DNA from: Ruminococcus sp. | Lineage (GTDB): Bacteria > Bacillota > Clostridia > Oscillospirales > Ruminococcaceae | Direction: 5' to 3' | Assembly (NCBI GenBank): GCA_015066785.1 | Contig: SVNT01000001.1 | Span: 354,577 to 418,576, forward strand | DNA: 64,000 nucleotides | Part shown: one piece after another, positions 31,811 to 41,201 of the stretch | Numbering within the stretch: the stretch's first letter is position 1 | Layout: each line of letters begins with the position of its first letter | The notes under the pieces: generated by a model | Databases searched by the model: none | What the model saw: only the letters and a program-made list of their open reading frames with translations | Told to the model about the DNA's origin: nothing | Program-made: the position numbers and the translations under genes

Positions 31811-34534
31811 TTAGCGTTTTTTGGTTGTTTTCTTTGCGGGTTTTTTAGCCGTTGTCTTTGCAGGAGTCTTCTTTGCTGTTTTCTTTTCAGCCACAACATT
31901 TCCTGCGGGAATTTCAAGCTCTGTAAAGGTTTTTCCGTAATATGCGTTGAGGTACATCTGCTTGATTTCGCTCATAAGCGGATATCTCGGGTTAGCGCCT
32001 GTGCACTGGTCGTCGAATGCCTGCTCAACCATATCGTCAAGGCGTGCAAGGAAGTCCTTTTCGTCGGGAACATAGTCCTTTATTGTTGCCTTTATTCCGA
32101 CCTTTGCCTTCAGCTCGTCAATAGCCTTGATGAGTCTTTCGAGCTTATCCTCGTCGGTCTTTCCACCAAGTCCGAGGTAATCCGCAACCTCAGCATATCT
32201 TGCAAGTGTATGAGGATGGTCATACTGTGAGAATGTACCCATCTTCACGGGAGCCTCGCAGGCGTTGAAACGAAGAACCTCGTCAATCATAAGCGCATTT
32301 GCAACTCCGTGAGGAAGGTGGTGGAATGCTCCGAGTTTATGCGCCATAGAATGACACACTCCGAGGAAGGCATTTGCAAAAGCCATACCCGCCATTGTAG
32401 CGGCGTCTGCCATCTTTTCACGGGCTTCGGGGTCGTTTGCACCGTTTTCGTATGCACGGGGCAGATACTCGAATATAACCTTGAGTGCTCTGAGTGCAAG
32501 ACCGTCTGTGTAGTCGGTTGCAAGCATTGCGGCATAAGCCTCAAGTGCGTGAGTTACAGCGTCGATACCTGATGCGGCAGTAAGACTCTTCGGTGCGGTC
32601 ATGTGGAAGTCTGCGTCGATAATTGCCATATCAGGCATAAGCTCGTAGTCTGCGAGAGGATATTTCACTCCCGTATTTTCGTCGGTAATTACCGCAAAAG
32701 GTGTAACCTCCGAGCCTGTACCTGCAGATGTCGGAATAGCTACAAAGTATGCCTTTTCGCCCATCTTCGGGAATGTGTATACTCTCTTACGGATGTCGAT
32801 AAATCGCATAGCCATATCCATGAAGTCTGCCTCGGGATGCTCATAGAGTACCCACATAATCTTTGCGGCGTCCATAGCCGACCCTCCTCCGAGGGCGATA
32901 ATGCAGTCGGGATTGAATGCGCTCATCTGCATTGCTCCCGCCTTTGCGGATGCAAGCGTCGGGTCAGGCTCAACATCGAAGAATGTCGTGTGGACAATTC
33001 CCATTTCGTCGAGCTTATCGGTAATCGGCTTTGTGTAGCCGTTGTTGTAAAGGAAGTTATCTGTTACGATGAATGCCTTTTTCTTGCCCATTATTGTTCC
33101 GAGCTCATCGAGAGCAACGGGCAGACAGCCCTTCTTTGTGTATACCTTTTCGGGCGCTCTGAACCAAAGCATATTTTCCCTTCTTTCCGCAACAGTCTTG
33201 ATATTGATGAGATGCTTTACGCCGACATTTTCGGATACCGAGTTCCCTCCCCACGAGCCACATCCGAGTGTAAGTGACGGAGCGAGCTTGAAGTTATAAA
33301 GGTCACCGATACCTCCGTGTGATGACGGAGTATTGACGAGAATTCGGCAGGTTTTCATTCTTTCTGCGAAGATGTTGATTTTTTCGGTTTCCGTAACTGC
33401 ATTCACATAGAGTGATGATGTATGTCCGTATCCACCGTCAGCAACAAGCACCGACGCCTTGTCGAGAGCCTCTTCAAAGTTCTTCACCTTGTACATTGCA
33501 AGTACGGGAGAAAGTTTTTCGTGTGCGAATTCTTCGGTAAGCTCAACGCTTTCAACCTCACCGATAAGAATTTTTGTACCCTCGGGAACATCAACGCCTG
33601 CGAGCTTTGCGATTGTTACTGCCTTCTGTCCGACAATTTTCGCATTAAGAGCTCCATTGATGATAATTGTGTTTCTCACCTTGTCGATTTCCTTTTTGTT
33701 CAGGAAATAACAGCCTCTGCGTGCAAATTCATTCTTTACCTTGTCGTATATTTTTTCGTTTACGATTACAGACTGTTCCGACGCACAAATCATTCCGTTG
33801 TCGAATGTCTTTGAGTGGATAATTGAGCTTACAGCAAGAAGAATATCCGCAGTTTCGTCAATAATTGCGGGAGTGTTTCCTGCGCCTACTCCGAGTGCGG
33901 GCTTTCCGCTTGAATAAGCAGCCTTTACCATTCCGGGTCCGCCTGTTGCGAGGATAATGTCCGCTTCCTTCATAACCGTATTTGTCATATCAAGCGACGG
34001 AATGTCAATCCAGTCGATAATTCCTTCGGGAGCGCCTGCCTCAACCGCCGCCTCAAGAACAATTTTCGCCGCCTCTATCGTACAGTTCTTCGCTCTGGGA
34101 TGAGGGCTGATGATAATTCCGTTTCTTGTCTTGAGTGCGATGAGAGTCTTGAATATTGCCGTAGATGTCGGGTTTGTCGTCGGAATTACAGCCGCAATAA
34201 CGCCGATAGGCTCAGCAACCTTTTTAATTCCGTACGCCTTGTCTTCCTCAATAATTCCGCAGGTTTTTGTATCCTTGTATGCATTGTAGATGTATTCGGA
34301 CGCATAGTGGTTCTTGATTACCTTGTCCTCGACAATGCCCATTCCCGTTTCTTCTACTGCCATTTTAGCGAGATATATTCTCTGCTTGTTAGCCGCTGAC
34401 GCCGCCGCAAGAAAGATTTTGTCAACCTGTTCCTGCGAATATTCAGCGAAGATTTCCTGAGCCGCTTTTACCCTTTTGATTGCAGCTTCGAGCTTTTCTA
34501 CGCTGTCAACGATTTCATACTCCTTTGTTTTCAT
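31811..34534 (-). CDS. adhE: Bifunctional acetaldehyde-CoA/alcohol dehydrogenase
   Basis: Fermentative enzyme that reduces acetyl-CoA to acetaldehyde and then ethanol, regenerating NAD+. The N-terminal aldehyde dehydrogenase (about 1-440) has TGGPGMVKAAYSSGKPALGVGAGN and the catalytic Cys in GMICASEQS. The C-terminal iron alcohol dehydrogenase (about 455-870) has GGGSAMDAAK, TSAGTGSEVTPF and the metal histidines in AVTHALEAY and GVCHSMAHKLG...HHLPHG. At 907 residues it is longer than usual because of a Lys/Ala/Thr-rich tail (last 24 residues, repeats of AKKT and AKTTAKK) resembling histone H1 tails. A Rex-type operator lies 41 bases upstream. AdhE normally assembles into spirosome filaments. 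Confidence 0.95.
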   Translation of the reverse strand: MKTKEYEIVDSVEKLEAAIKRVKAAQEIFAEYSQEQVDKIFLAAASAANKQRIYLAKMAVEETGMGIVEDKVIKNHYASEYIYNAYKDTKTCGIIEEDKAYGIKKVAEPIGVIAAVIPTTNPTSTAIFKTLIALKTRNGIIISPHPRAKNCTIEAAKIVLEAAVEAGAPEGIIDWIDIPSLDMTNTVMKEADIILATGGPGMVKAAYSSGKPALGVGAGNTPAIIDETADILLAVSSIIHSKTFDNGMICASEQSVIVNEKIYDKVKNEFARRGCYFLNKKEIDKVRNTIIINGALNAKIVGQKAVTIAKLAGVDVPEGTKILIGEVESVELTEEFAHEKLSPVLAMYKVKNFEEALDKASVLVADGGYGHTSSLYVNAVTETEKINIFAERMKTCRILVNTPSSHGGIGDLYNFKLAPSLTLGCGSWGGNSVSENVGVKHLINIKTVAERRENMLWFRAPEKVYTKKGCLPVALDELGTIMGKKKAFIVTDNFLYNNGYTKPITDKLDEMGIVHTTFFDVEPDPTLASAKAGAMQMSAFNPDCIIALGGGSAMDAAKIMWVLYEHPEADFMDMAMRFIDIRKRVYTFPKMGEKAYFVAIPTSAGTGSEVTPFAVITDENTGVKYPLADYELMPDMAIIDADFHMTAPKSLTAASGIDAVTHALEAYAAMLATDYTDGLALRALKVIFEYLPRAYENGANDPEAREKMADAATMAGMAFANAFLGVCHSMAHKLGAFHHLPHGVANALMIDEVLRFNACEAPVKMGTFSQYDHPHTLARYAEVADYLGLGGKTDEDKLERLIKAIDELKAKVGIKATIKDYVPDEKDFLARLDDMVEQAFDDQCTGANPRYPLMSEIKQMYLNAYYGKTFTELEIPAGNVVAEKKTAKKTPAKTTAKKPAKKTTKKR

Positions 34535-34574
34535 AGATTGTACCCTCCCGTAAAATAATATGAAGTAATTTTCA

Positions 34575-34592
34575 TTGTTATAATTTTAACAA
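34575..34592. promoter_or_regulatory. Rex-type redox operator upstream of adhE
   Basis: TTGTTATAATTTTAACAA is an 18-base inverted repeat (TTGTTA-N6-TAACAA) matching the clostridial Rex consensus TTGTTAAnnnnTTAACAA at 13 of 14 fixed positions. It lies where the adhE promoter should be, so Rex would repress adhE at low NADH/NAD+. Confidence 0.75.
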
Positions 34593-34626
34593 ACACATTG
34601 CTGTTGTGGAATAATTAAAAAAGTAT

Positions 34627-34656
34627 ATGGGTTATATCTTTTTTGATATAACCCAT
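34627..34656 (-). terminator. Intrinsic terminator of the LysR gene
   Basis: A perfect 12-bp stem ATGGGTTATATC / GATATAACCCAT is followed on the minus strand by TTTTTT. Confidence 0.85.
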
Positions 34657-34690
34657 GCTTCCATCTTCGGACAACCCCGTTATTACGTTG

Positions 34691-35614
34691 TTAATCATCC
34701 AGATGCTCCCTTTTGGAACGACGTACTTCCTCGATAAACAACCTGTCTAGCTCGGTCAGCTTATATCCTTTACGATATATCAGCACATCCTTGTATATAC
34801 GCTTGTTTTCAGCAGATTTTCTCTGTACAAGCCCGTATCTTTTCAGGAGCTTTTCGGGCATCGGAGATACCCACATAAAAACCTCCTTGTTTTCGGAAAG
34901 CAGGTCAAACTGACTCGCCCTTTCATATACGAATATACGACGGCGGATATTGTCGGGGATTTCTTCTTTCTTTACAAGCGACAACGGTAGCGTCGGCACA
35001 TATGGGTCAGCGTGTGCGATTTCTATGTACTTTTCAAGCTCGGAGAAATGTATTTCCTCCAGCTTGGCAAGAGGGCTTTCCCTGTTGGTTACGATGCGGT
35101 AGGTGAATTCCGCAATTTTTTCGCACACAAGGTCTTTCCCCTCCAGCAAGGTCTTGAAATACCTGTCGTAATTTTCGGCGTAACGGATAATCCCCATTTT
35201 ACATTCAGAAGATAAAACCTTTTTTATCGACTTGAGGGAATTGGTTTCCTTGTAGTAGATTTCTGCGTCACCGTCGCCTATCTTCTGTGCAAAGCCCGAA
35301 AACGCATCGGAAATATAACTCGCCCTCGGAACACACACCGAGAACTTACGCTTTGCGTATCCGCCCTTGTAGATGTTCTCCACCTCGTCAATCTGCCCGA
35401 GGATTTTCTTTGCGTAGCCGATAAATTCCTCCCCTTCGGGAGTGAGTATCATTCCCTTTGCGGAACGGTCGAAGATGACTATGCCGAGGTCGCCCTCAAG
35501 CTCCTTTATCGAGCGGCTGAGGTTAGGCTGTGCAATCAACAGCGTTTCCGACGCCTTGTTGATTGAGCCTGCCTCTGCAACCTCAACGGCGTATTTCATA
35601 TGCAGTATATTCAT
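34691..35614 (-). CDS. LysR-family transcriptional regulator
   Basis: A 307-residue regulator with an N-terminal winged HTH (about 1-62: MKYAVEVAEAGSINKASETL, then AQPNLSRSIKELEGDLG) and an effector domain of about 215 residues. The HTH opening MNILHMKYAVEVAEAGSINKA resembles a Clostridia LysR subgroup of unknown ligand. The gene begins 15 bases after the stop of the lipid-kinase gene on the same strand, so the two are likely co-transcribed. The target is not apparent; adhE is downstream on the same strand but separated by a terminator. Confidence 0.85.
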   Translation of the reverse strand: MNILHMKYAVEVAEAGSINKASETLLIAQPNLSRSIKELEGDLGIVIFDRSAKGMILTPEGEEFIGYAKKILGQIDEVENIYKGGYAKRKFSVCVPRASYISDAFSGFAQKIGDGDAEIYYKETNSLKSIKKVLSSECKMGIIRYAENYDRYFKTLLEGKDLVCEKIAEFTYRIVTNRESPLAKLEEIHFSELEKYIEIAHADPYVPTLPLSLVKKEEIPDNIRRRIFVYERASQFDLLSENKEVFMWVSPMPEKLLKRYGLVQRKSAENKRIYKDVLIYRKGYKLTELDRLFIEEVRRSKREHLDD

Positions 35615-35629
35615 ATCATTTGTTCCTTA

Positions 35630-36592
35630 TTATTCATCTGTATACGGGTCAAGGTCGGTAGGTTCGAGCAGTTTTGCCGTCTGTGGTACAACGAACTTCA
35701 GCTTTTCGCCTGTAAGTCTTATCAATGCGTTTGCCGTTCTCACGCATTCACCGTCGCAGTTGATGACAATCTTCTTTCTGTCACGGCGTGAAACAGCAAT
35801 GTTAGTTCCCTTGACGAGAGTGATTTTTTCACTGCAACGGTCAAGTCTGCTTTTCTTGAAATCCGCAAGAGTTCTCAGCTGCGCAAAGCCCGACATCTTA
35901 TGTACCATAAGGCAATTGAGGACGCCGTCGTTGGGGCGTGGGTCTTTCAGCGGCATGATACTGCTGCCCATACAGACTCCGTTGAAACAGGTGAATATAG
36001 CGTACTTTCCGCTGTAATTCTTACCGTCAATCATAATGTTGTAGTGATAACACTTGTTGCGCAGAATGTCCCAGAAAATTCCGACGCCGTAGTTCAACGC
36101 CGCACGAAGCGAGCCCATCAGCTTGAACAGAAGAGAGTCGTTGAAACAACTGTTTCCGAGACCTATATTTGTGAAATTGAGGGTCTTGTATCCATTTACA
36201 TCAATCACATCAAGATAATCAACTCGGCCGTTTATGAGATTTTCAAGCGATTTGAATTCCCCTGCCGTATCGCCGTAGCTTTTGAGGATATCGTTCGACA
36301 ATCCCGTCGGATAGCAGGCAACTTCCGTCCGTGTAAAATCCTTTATTCCCGAAATGATATTGACGAGCGTTCCCGACCCGCCGACAGAATAAAACCTGAG
36401 AAATTCATTCGAGAAAAGAGTGCAGATTTTCTCGGTCATTTCCTTTTCGTATCCGGGATATTCACTGATGAAAACAAGCGGGTCTATATCACTTTTGCGA
36501 CAGATATCCAGTATCTCGCTATAAAAATTTTCTTTTTGAGGTTTATTTCCCGCAACAGGATTTATTATGAAAATATGCCGCATTGTTTTCAC
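35630..36592 (-). CDS. Diacylglycerol/sphingosine-kinase-like lipid kinase
   Basis: A 320-residue member of the DAGK catalytic family (DgkB/YegS type), which phosphorylates diacylglycerol or a related lipid for phospholipid recycling. Motifs are the N-terminal IINPVAGNKPQKE, the nucleotide loop YSVGGSGTLVNIISGI (GGDGT in classical members, here GGSGT, so the Asp is Ser), CYPTGLSNDILKSYG and the C-terminal VINCDGECVR. The Asp-to-Ser change in the loop is notable because the Asp is usually conserved for ATP/metal binding. GAGGTG precedes the start. Confidence 0.8.
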   Translation of the reverse strand: MKTMRHIFIINPVAGNKPQKENFYSEILDICRKSDIDPLVFISEYPGYEKEMTEKICTLFSNEFLRFYSVGGSGTLVNIISGIKDFTRTEVACYPTGLSNDILKSYGDTAGEFKSLENLINGRVDYLDVIDVNGYKTLNFTNIGLGNSCFNDSLLFKLMGSLRAALNYGVGIFWDILRNKCYHYNIMIDGKNYSGKYAIFTCFNGVCMGSSIMPLKDPRPNDGVLNCLMVHKMSGFAQLRTLADFKKSRLDRCSEKITLVKGTNIAVSRRDRKKIVINCDGECVRTANALIRLTGEKLKFVVPQTAKLLEPTDLDPYTDE

Positions 36593-36692
36593 CTCTTTTG
36601 CAAGTTATATATTACTGAAATTATAATATAAATACGCATTTTTGTCAACGATACCCGTTTTTGTAAAAGCGTAAATCGTTCCTTCCTTTTTG

Positions 36693-36721
36693 TTGACTAA
36701 ACAGAGCCTTTATGTTAAAAT
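36693..36721 (+). promoter_or_regulatory. Sigma-A promoter of the first hybrid kinase gene
   Basis: TTGACT, 17-base spacer, TAAAAT, about 60 bases before the start at 36782. Confidence 0.65.
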
Positions 36722-36781
36722 AACTATGTATATACATTAATAATAAGTATTTAATAATATAAATTAAAAGGAGTGCTTCAA

Positions 36782-39283
36782 GTGTCGTCAAAAAACAAAA
36801 CAAGCCCCCTCTCCGACGAGCGCAACATAGGAAAATTGATTTATGCTTCCATAGTATTCATCAGTATAATACTTTTCGTGGAATCCATAACCTTCAAAAG
36901 TCACCCATTTATTCCGCTTTCGGCGTTAGCACTTTCTCTGCTTCTTATCCCACTCACATTTTCATCGAAAGTGCCGTTTATTCTGCACAAAGTCGTTGTA
37001 ACTGTCGGACTTTATTCTATCGTTGCCCTGCATTCTTATATTGCAAACAACATCAGTCATTTCGAAATTGCGGCAATACCGATACTCTGCATTATCGCAC
37101 TTTATCACGACAAACGCCCGATTATCATCGGCGTCTGTTACACTCTGCTGCTCTACATTGTCGGAACAACCACTTCGCCCGACCTCACAATAGATACACT
37201 ACACCCGGAAAACCCCGTGTTCGACCTCATCATGAAACTCTACATATACTTTTCGGGTGCCACCGTTCTCTTGATTATGATAAACATCAACAACAGACAG
37301 CTTGAGCAGGAAAAAGTACACGCACAGAATGTGAACTGTCTCCTCCGCCTTGTTGAAATCAAGAAAGCGGAAGCTGAAGAGGCCGATTTTGCAAAAACCG
37401 CATTTCTTGCAAATATGTCACACAAAATCCGCACACCTATGAATGCTATCTGCGGTATGACGGAACTGCTTGAGCATTCCGAACTGACACCCATAAATGC
37501 TGAATATGTAGGTGCGATAAAAAGCTCGGCAAATAATATCCTTGAAACCATCGACGGCATTCTTGACCTGTCGAAGATAAACTCCGAAAAGATGGCTCTC
37601 AGCGAAGCTGATTACTGCCTGTCATCAACAATAAACGATGTACAGAACATCATAAGCGCACAAATTGCAGGCAAAAACATTGTACTGACAGTCGATGTCT
37701 CCCCCGCTATTCCGTCAATGCTCAACGGTGACGAAGCCCGTGTACGACAGTTACTCCTCAATATAATGGATAACGCCGCAAAGTTCACAAATGAAGGACA
37801 TATTTCACTAAACGCAACCTTCGAGCCTATTGACAACGAGCACACAAGAATAATATTCAGAATTTCTGACACGGGTATCGGAATAAAGCCTGAAGACCAG
37901 GTCGGAATTTTCGACGAATTCACGCACATAAATGCAAAGCGCAGTCACCACGCACAGGGCGCAGGACTCGGGCTTGCCATTTCGCACCACCTCGCCTCAC
38001 TTATGGACGGCCAGATTTCACTCGAAAGTACCTACGGCAAAGGTAGCTGCTTTACTATTGAAATAATACAAAAAATTTCCGATACGACACCTTGTGTAAA
38101 TACTGATAATTTCAAAAATGTCAATCTCCTCGTTTGTGAACCGAACAGCCACATACGCAACAGTATAATAAAAACTGCGGAGGCTCTCGGTGTAACCTAC
38201 ACCCTTCTCGACAGTGCAGAAAGACTTTCTTTGGTGAAAAAAACAAATCAGCTTCAGAATTTCTTTATTTTCGATTATTCAACCTGTATTGTTGATGTGA
38301 GAAAAATGCTCGGAGATATGAAAATCAAAAACATTCTCCCCGTCGCTATGGTCAGCATAAACGATGTTGCCGATGAAACTCTCGGCAAGGATATGCTGTT
38401 TATAAGAAAACCGTTTACTGTTTTCTCTGTCGTTTCAATGATAAACGAAAAGTCGGGAATTGAAAAATCCTCACGCCCCGCAAGTACTGATTTCATCTGT
38501 CCCGACGCAAAATTCCTTGTAGTTGACGACAACGCAATAAGCCTCAAGGTCGCAGAAGGTCTTATGGGAATTTTCAAGCCGCAGATTACCCTTGTGCAAA
38601 GTGGAGCGGAAGCTCTCAAGCTGATAAATGGCGGCAACCGTTACGATATTATTTTCATGGACCATATGATGCCCGATATGGACGGCATCGAAGCAACTGA
38701 GCACATCCGTGAAATCGGAACCGACTACGCAAAGAATGTCCCCATAATTGCCCTTACCGCAAATACAATAAAGGGTATGGACAAGGTGTTCATAGAGGCG
38801 GGAATGTCCGACTTCCTGGCAAAACCGTTTGACTCAAAGACACTCGGAAAACTCCTTGTACAATGGTTGCCTGAATACAAGCGCACAGCACTTTCAGACG
38901 AGGAAAACAGCAATCCCGTCGGAGAAAAAATAAATATCGAAGGTATAAACCCCGATGTTGCAATCGAAAGATTTTCCGGCGACAAGGATATTTATTTCAA
39001 AATTCTTTCTGATGTAACCGAAAAAGGCCGCAACCAGATTGAACGTCTCCAGAAATGCTACGACGAAAGAAATTATAAAGACTACACCATTGAAGTACAC
39101 GCACTCAAAAGCGTGTGTGCAAGCATAGGTGCAGACAAGCTCTCGGCAGATGCTTTCGAGCAGGAAAAGGCAGGAAAATCCGAAGACTTCGACTTTATAG
39201 ACGACAATGCACCAAAGTTGCTTGAGGATTACTCTGCCCTGCTCGACAGAATATCCGATTACTTCAAAGCAGATAACACATAA
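36782..39283 (+). CDS. Hybrid sensor histidine kinase with receiver and HPt (kinase 1)
   Basis: An 833-residue membrane kinase. About six hydrophobic helices form the N-terminal sensor (about 15-165), followed by a short coiled coil, HisKA with H214, and an HATPase domain with DTGIGIKPED and GAGLGLAISHHL. A degenerate receiver-like domain comes next, then a true receiver (VVDDN, D627 in FMDHMMPDMDG) and a C-terminal HPt with H773 (VHALKS). The H box reads SHKIRTP where nearly all family members have SHEIRTP. The start is taken as the GTG at 36782, eight bases after AAGGAG; an in-frame GTG three codons earlier is too close. An alanine symporter gene follows 12 bases later. Confidence 0.85.
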   Translation: MSSKNKTSPLSDERNIGKLIYASIVFISIILFVESITFKSHPFIPLSALALSLLLIPLTFSSKVPFILHKVVVTVGLYSIVALHSYIANNISHFEIAAIPILCIIALYHDKRPIIIGVCYTLLLYIVGTTTSPDLTIDTLHPENPVFDLIMKLYIYFSGATVLLIMININNRQLEQEKVHAQNVNCLLRLVEIKKAEAEEADFAKTAFLANMSHKIRTPMNAICGMTELLEHSELTPINAEYVGAIKSSANNILETIDGILDLSKINSEKMALSEADYCLSSTINDVQNIISAQIAGKNIVLTVDVSPAIPSMLNGDEARVRQLLLNIMDNAAKFTNEGHISLNATFEPIDNEHTRIIFRISDTGIGIKPEDQVGIFDEFTHINAKRSHHAQGAGLGLAISHHLASLMDGQISLESTYGKGSCFTIEIIQKISDTTPCVNTDNFKNVNLLVCEPNSHIRNSIIKTAEALGVTYTLLDSAERLSLVKKTNQLQNFFIFDYSTCIVDVRKMLGDMKIKNILPVAMVSINDVADETLGKDMLFIRKPFTVFSVVSMINEKSGIEKSSRPASTDFICPDAKFLVVDDNAISLKVAEGLMGIFKPQITLVQSGAEALKLINGGNRYDIIFMDHMMPDMDGIEATEHIREIGTDYAKNVPIIALTANTIKGMDKVFIEAGMSDFLAKPFDSKTLGKLLVQWLPEYKRTALSDEENSNPVGEKINIEGINPDVAIERFSGDKDIYFKILSDVTEKGRNQIERLQKCYDERNYKDYTIEVHALKSVCASIGADKLSADAFEQEKAGKSEDFDFIDDNAPKLLEDYSALLDRISDYFKADNT

Positions 39284-39295
39284 AAGGAGACCTCA

Positions 39296-40690
39296 ATGCT
39301 CGACAAAATCATAGCGTTGATAAACGACGCACTTTACAGTTACATTCTGATTATTCTTCTCGTTGCAGGAGGAATTTATTTCACCATACGCACAAAATTC
39401 GTACAGTTCCGTCTTCTGAAGGAACAATTCCGTGCAGTTCTTGAAAAGCCCGAAAACGGGGTGTCATCATTCCAGGCGCTTATGGTATCAACAGCGTCCC
39501 GCGTCGGAACAGGAAACATCATCGGCGTATCGACAGCCCTCTGTCTGGGAGGGTTCGGCTCGGTTTTCTGGATGTGGGTAATCGCAATAATCGGCAGTGC
39601 CTCGGCATTCATTGAAAGTACGCTTGCGCAGATATGCAAAAAGCGTGGCGAAAACGGAAGCTATGGTGGCCCTGCATACTACATCGAAACGCTGCTTAAA
39701 AACCGCCTTCTGGGAATAATCTTTTCTATCCTTCTTATTCTCACCTACGGCGTCGGATTCAATATGCTGGCGTCGTACAATCTGCAGTCGACATTTTCAT
39801 CATACGGATTTTACAACCCGACAATAACTCCGTGGGTAATCGGTCTTCTGACAGCTCTGCTCGTCGGAATATGCATCATCGGAAGTGCAAACGGAATCGT
39901 CAGGGTCACCAGCTTTCTTGTACCGATAATGGGAATGATATACATTCTTGTTTCTCTTGTTATAGTGGCTATAAACATCACTTCTCTTCCTGAAATCTTT
40001 GCTGAAATTTTCAGAGGCGCATTTGATTTCGAGGCTATCTTCGGAGGATTCAGCGGTTCCTGTGTAATGTACGGAATAAAGCGTGGGCTTTTCAGTAACG
40101 AAGCAGGTGTCGGCTCCGCACCGAACGCATCCGCCTCTGCGGAAGTAAGCCACCCCGCAAAGCAGGGACTTGTGCAGGTGCTTTCCGTTTTCATTGATAC
40201 CCTGCTTGTATGCAGTGCCACAGCATTCATGTGTATGTCATCGGGAATTGAGCCTTCCCCTGAAATTTCAGGTGCAAAGTATGTACAGCTTTCCCTCCGT
40301 GAAACACTGGGAGATTTCGGGCCGATTTTCATCACCGTTGCTATGATACTTTTTGCATTCACCACTCTCCTCGGAAATCTCTATTATGTAGACCAGTGTC
40401 TTGCGTATATCAACAAGAAAATCCCGTCAAAGACATTTATGACGATTTACAAGGTTATCGCATCGCTCGTAATCCTTCTTGGTGCAGGACTCAACGCTGA
40501 TCTCCTCTGGGGTATTGCAGATATATTCATGGGCGGAATGGCGCTGATAAATCTTCCTGTCATTATCATCCTCGGAAAATACTCCCTCCGTGCGCTTGCA
40601 GATTACGAAAAACAGCGCAAGGAAGGCGCAGAGCCAGTCTTCCGTGCGAAAGATATCGACCTTCCCGTTGAGGTTGATTACTGGAAATAA
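39296..40690 (+). CDS. AgcS-family sodium:alanine/glycine symporter
   Basis: A 464-residue membrane transporter with about ten hydrophobic helices that imports small neutral amino acids with Na+. The family signature is clear: MVSTASRVGTGNIIGVSTAL near the N-terminus, GGPAYYIE, NGIVRVTSFLVPIMG and the central GGFSGSCVMYGIKRGLFSNEAGVGSAPNASASAEV. AAAGGAG lies before the ATG, and the gene follows kinase 1 closely, so amino-acid uptake and that kinase are probably co-expressed. The link may be physiological (a nutrient sensor) but is unproven. Confidence 0.92.
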   Translation: MLDKIIALINDALYSYILIILLVAGGIYFTIRTKFVQFRLLKEQFRAVLEKPENGVSSFQALMVSTASRVGTGNIIGVSTALCLGGFGSVFWMWVIAIIGSASAFIESTLAQICKKRGENGSYGGPAYYIETLLKNRLLGIIFSILLILTYGVGFNMLASYNLQSTFSSYGFYNPTITPWVIGLLTALLVGICIIGSANGIVRVTSFLVPIMGMIYILVSLVIVAINITSLPEIFAEIFRGAFDFEAIFGGFSGSCVMYGIKRGLFSNEAGVGSAPNASASAEVSHPAKQGLVQVLSVFIDTLLVCSATAFMCMSSGIEPSPEISGAKYVQLSLRETLGDFGPIFITVAMILFAFTTLLGNLYYVDQCLAYINKKIPSKTFMTIYKVIASLVILLGAGLNADLLWGIADIFMGGMALINLPVIIILGKYSLRALADYEKQRKEGAEPVFRAKDIDLPVEVDYWK

Positions 40691-40699
40691 ATGACCTTC

Positions 40700-40728
40700 T
40701 TGAAACGCAGAAGAAAATAAGATATAAT
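40700..40728 (+). promoter_or_regulatory. Sigma-A promoter of mscL
   Basis: TTGAAA, 17-base spacer, perfect TATAAT, 36 bases before the start at 40764. Confidence 0.75.
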
Positions 40729-40763
40729 TAAATAAATCAAAATACAAAAGGATGGCGTTACTT

Positions 40764-41171
40764 ATGAAAAAGCTCTTAAAAGAATTCAAGGATTTTGCAA
40801 TGCGTGGAAATGTACTTGACATGGCTGTCGGCGTAGTTATCGGCGCAGCTTTCAAGGCAATCATCGACTCTGTTGTAAACGACCTTATCTCCCCCCTCAT
40901 CGGTCTTATCTTCAATGAGGACTTCAGCAGCCTTTCGTTTATGGTTCGTGATGTTTCGATAAACTACGGTGCATTCCTGACAGCAGTGATAAACTTCTTC
41001 ATTGTTGCTCTTGTGCTCTTCGTTATCATAAAGACTGCGAATGCCACCGCTAACCTCAGAAAGAAGAAGGAACCCGAAAAGGCTCCCGAAACAAAGAAGT
41101 GTCCCTACTGCCAGAGTGAGATTTCAATCAAGGCAACACGTTGCCCTCATTGCACGTCCGAACTCAACTAA
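40764..41171 (+). CDS. mscL: Large-conductance mechanosensitive channel with C-terminal zinc ribbon
   Basis: Homo-oligomeric membrane-tension valve that releases solutes on hypo-osmotic shock. The 135-residue protein has the conserved N-terminal FKDFAMRGNVLDMAVGVVIGAAF (amphipathic helix and TM1), a periplasmic loop and TM2 (about 75-100). After a charged linker it ends in a four-Cys ribbon: CPYC at the start and CPHC near the end, 14 residues apart. This replaces the usual helical bundle. I set the start at 40764 (MKKLLKEF); the ATG at 40752 abuts the AAAAGG site. A terminator follows. Confidence 0.92.
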   Translation: MKKLLKEFKDFAMRGNVLDMAVGVVIGAAFKAIIDSVVNDLISPLIGLIFNEDFSSLSFMVRDVSINYGAFLTAVINFFIVALVLFVIIKTANATANLRKKKEPEKAPETKKCPYCQSEISIKATRCPHCTSELN

Positions 41172-41201
41172 CCGCACTTCACAAAAGAATATTGCAATAA
41201 C

